From Favolaschia claudopus (lineage: Eukaryota; Basidiomycota; Agaricomycetes; Agaricales; Mycenaceae): a stretch of DNA of 64,000 nt. The translations under genes and the position numbers were made by a program. The DNA is taken from positions 62,001-126,000 of the forward strand of contig JAWWNJ010000122.1 in assembly GCA_037176885.1 (NCBI GenBank). Direction: 5' to 3'. Below, in pieces: positions 61,288-64,000 of the stretch; position 1 is the stretch's first letter; each line of letters opens with the position of its first letter. The notes under the pieces were generated by a model, which worked only from the letters and a program-made list of their open reading frames with translations, ran no database searches and was not told where the DNA came from.

Positions 61288-63605
61288 TATATTTCAATCC
61301 CGCGGTCAAATTTGACAGCTTCTCGGTCGTTCCCGGTTACATAAAGTTACAGTAAACTTGGATTGTTTCGGCTTGCACTCTTCATCCTCGAAGCCAAGGG
61401 GCTGGTTGCTACAGCTACTTAGCTGCTTCAATTTCTGTCTATATACAGTATGTATAATACCCTTCAAAGGTGCGGTATTGAGTGTTACTTGATATTGATG
61501 GTGTTTCAGAGTTTGGACAATGATTCATGATTATACCGTTCTTTGAAGCCGATTTACACTGGTGAGCGTCATATGTATATGGGGAGGCACAAAGTAAGTG
61601 ACTGGCTCCGGTGTGATGACTATACAGCAGCTAAACCTTGACAATCTGGGCCACTTCAAGTTTTGAGGCTGTTGGTTGAACCTCGCCAGCGGGAATTGTC
61701 GTCCCTGCAGGCCTGAGTGCTTTGAGGTCCAGTGAGTCCCTGCTCTCCTACCTCTTGAATTCCGTCTTGAGCCAGTAGGCCTGCATTTTGGGGCAGAATA
61801 AGTTAAAAGAATGAGCTCAAAGCCCATAGGCATATAAGTATCCGCAGATACACAGCAAACTTTGCGGTACTCTAAATCTTTTCGGATTTCTTTGAGGTTC
61901 GCTGCCTCTACGATAATTGAGATGTCTACCTGAGCTGCATGAACTCATAATATCCACGAATCACGTTCGAAGGCAACGACAATGAAACTATCAACTTGAA
62001 TTCGCTGAGACGGCATTTGCCGGTTCTGATCTTGCGCTAAATTGGATAGGATTTTAGTTAGTACCTGAACAGAATACCTTCTAAAGCAGTATATCTAGCA
62101 TTTTGGTCCCCCTAACAATCGAGACAATGGGACAAGTCTGAAGAAACCAACGGAAACGGAAGTTGAACCAACAAACCTGTGATTGATCCTGAATTCAAAC
62201 TCCGGTCAGTATCGGGAAAGCTGATGGCAATGAATTGGTCTACAACCAGGGCAGATACTCGGTGCTACAAAAAGTAACCCATAATAATTTGGTCACTCCT
62301 TCACGGACACGTGATATTTTTTTTGAAGTGTCGCGCTTCAAATATACCCCTGACAATTCTCTACAGCATACATGAAAAGATCCGTGACATTCCTTGTCTG
62401 AGGCTCCTGAGGCTTGTCAACAAACTGGACGTCATACTATTTTGCATGCAGCTGGCACAAACCACACAAAAACTCGAAAAGATATCCACAATATCTGATC
62501 AACGCACCGGATTTCCAACTTGCATTTGATAAAAACGACACTATCCCATCCAGTCATACAAAATACTTTGCGAAAACGGCCTCAAAATAGTGTGAAAACA
62601 GGTCGCGCATATTTCACCTCCAATTTGTCCTTGTTGTTGATCCCGGTTAATGAGGAGGGTACATAATGATAATATATGTCGCTGAATAACTCTTGGCTAC
62701 TTGATTGACACAGAGAGCAAGAGAGCTGCTGGAATTTTCACATTAGTTCCATCTTTTTGTAGCAAAACGAGCTGATACCCAGCTTGAAACTGAATCAAAT
62801 CTGAGTGGTGGAATTCAGACGCTCAAAAAAGCCCCAATGACATGGTTCACACAGACCAAATTTGGTCAGACAATAGAATGGTGTATAGAATACAATATGG
62901 AATACTTAAAACTGTGTTTCCTGTGCCAACAAAGCGAGAGCCAAATGGTTTCTTCTAAATAAGGCAAAATGTTAGCTGTCAGATTGAACCGACTGGTGCG
63001 AGAGATTCGCGGCGTCGTTTCTCACAAACTGCCATCCAAATGGGTACAGATCGTCCCAATGAACATTCCTATGTGCTTGACTCAACGAAATACTACACGA
63101 TTCGGCCTAAAATGGCACATTGTCGGTCACTTTTTGTAACACCGAGTATGCAGCTGTATATATTTGGGAAGTTTTTTCTAGCCTTGACGACCATCCTGTC
63201 TTTATCTCAGCCTTTTTGATGGGTAAATGAGTATCTTTTGCGATTTATTTCAGTATCTGGCCAAGAGACGGCAAGCCGCAAGCAAGCCGTAACATGTGGG
63301 ATCCGAGTCTTGACAGCAGCGCGAAAAGCCGATGTCGGCCGAAAATCGGTATCGAGAGATGTCCCCGAATCTCCCGTAATATTTCGTTTCTTTATTTTCT
63401 TTATTTTTTTTTTTATTTTTGTCCACCGCCATCAGTATCGGGCCAGAATTGACACTCTTTGGGCAAGACTTTCCAACCATCGTTGGCCCGGTTCTCCTCG
63501 ATGAATATACCCATCTTTCTCACAAGCAGTGTATTTGCCGTGCCAATGGATATGTGCCCTCGTCGCCTCAGACGGCGATAGCAAGGGCAGATTAGAGGTG
63601 GTTTG
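61288..63605. other. No gene recognised; AT-rich
   Basis: Long AT-rich interval with no credible coding region. At 63375-63455 T-rich runs adjoin CCACCGCCATCAGTATCG, related to sequence at 28830 (inverted) and 30858. Confidence 0.35.
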
Positions 63606-63665
63606 ATGAGAATTTCCCTTTTTGGGGTGACATCAAGGGGTACAGTGGCGGCAAAATCTGATGTA
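63606..63665. mobile_element. Fragment of a CAGTGG-group MITE
   Basis: GGGGTGACATCA and TACAGTGGCGGCAAAATCTG lie side by side; they match the two ends of the group (compare 61257-61287). This is probably a remnant with the interior lost, just upstream of the H1-like gene. Confidence 0.5.
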
Positions 63666-63726
63666 AATAACGGCACGCCATGGTTGAGAAACGGTTCAGC
63701 CCCTTGCCCCGCTCCCGCCTCGCCCC

Positions 63727-64000
63727 CCACCTGTTTCCAAGTCCAAACCGGCTTCCAATGTTGCCTCAAAGGGGGCAGCGAAGCCAGCCACCAAGCGGGC
63801 CTCTGCCCCTGGCACCAAAGCAAAGACTATCAAGGCCGCCGCCCCCAAGGCAAAGAAGGAAGACTGCCACCAAGGGTGCCACTAAGCCTGCTGCGGCTCA
63901 CCCTCCCTGGCGCGAGATCATCAATGAGATTCATCATCGTGCGTCGCCATCGTCTCTGTCTCAACCTACCCATCTAACTGTTGTTCAGGAAGCCACCACT
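63727..64000 (+). CDS. Linker histone H1-like gene, 5' part, runs off the window
   Basis: A Lys/Ala/Pro-rich tail (SKPASNVASKGAAKPATKRA, APGTKAKTIKAAAPKAKK) is followed, after a one-base frame change near 63860, by TKGATKPAAAHPPWREIINE, the typical opening of the H1 winged-helix globular domain. A likely intron (GTGCGT at about 63938 to TTGTTCAG at 63988) then leads out of the window. H1 binds linker DNA and compacts chromatin. No confident ATG was found; the frame change could mean a missed intron, a pseudogene or a sequencing error. Confidence 0.5.

Overview
The window reads as nuclear DNA of a filamentous basidiomycete, most likely an Agaricomycete. The evidence is short GT-AG introns of about 45-65 nt, a fungal chromodomain-SET histone methyltransferase, a Cdc20/Fizzy-type WD40 gene with one 46-nt intron, and a transposon population typical of that group (chromodomain Ty3/gypsy, Ty1/copia, Tad-like LINE, tyrosine-recombinase retrotransposon, Tc1/mariner, hAT). 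There is no bacterial-style operon structure. Only a small part of the 64 kb looks like intact host genes; most is nested, broken mobile DNA.

Layout. 1-6 kb: a long open frame of a conserved multi-copy basidiomycete family (1216-2994) and an LRR/F-box-like fragment (3511-3969). 6.2-8.3 kb: a pseudogene of a second multi-copy family, followed by a 1.07-kb foldback element. 9.5 kb: a 427-bp MITE. 10.17-18.89 kb: a Ty3/gypsy element on the minus strand, split between gag and pol by a tandem pair of putative helentron-like elements (14198-17236), one of which carries a 601-bp CAGTGG-ended MITE. 18.9-23.27 kb: a truncated tyrosine-recombinase retrotransposon interrupted by a 1.68-kb TIR element. 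23.45-24.65 kb: a broken Tc1 element. 24.7-34 kb: MITEs, a LINE ORF1 relic split by an 883-bp hAT-like element with a clean 8-bp target duplication, and copies of a 145-bp repeat.

34.9-45.9 kb holds the deepest nest. A SAP-domain host-like gene is cut by a Ty1/copia element (35409-45857) with identical 213-bp LTRs and a 5-bp target duplication. Its gag is interrupted by a 5'-truncated LINE (poly(A) tail, 13-bp target duplication). The LINE in turn carries the second copy of the helentron-like tandem pair (37653-42204). 46.4-47.9 kb: an intact APC/C activator gene. 48.9-50.5 kb: integrase-like and alpha-kinase-like relics. 53.2-54.0 kb: a small intron-bearing gene of unknown function. 54.8-55.9 kb: an inverted copy of the 24.7-25.7 kb segment. 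56.2-58.5 kb: a complete Clr4/SUV39-type H3K9 methyltransferase gene. 59.7-61.3 kb: repeats. Right edge: the start of a linker-histone H1-like gene.

The most interesting signal is the helentron-like tandem pair. It has a CTTGTGACT start, an inverted AGTCACAAG about 40 nt before the end, a terminal hairpin, insertion between two T residues, and head-to-tail pairing with a single T spacer. The same short+long pair occurs twice in unrelated hosts. The 480-bp short copy in the copia nest also supplies the empty site for the MITE inserted in the gypsy-nest copy. Intron-exon calls, family names and boundaries were made by eye; no search was run.
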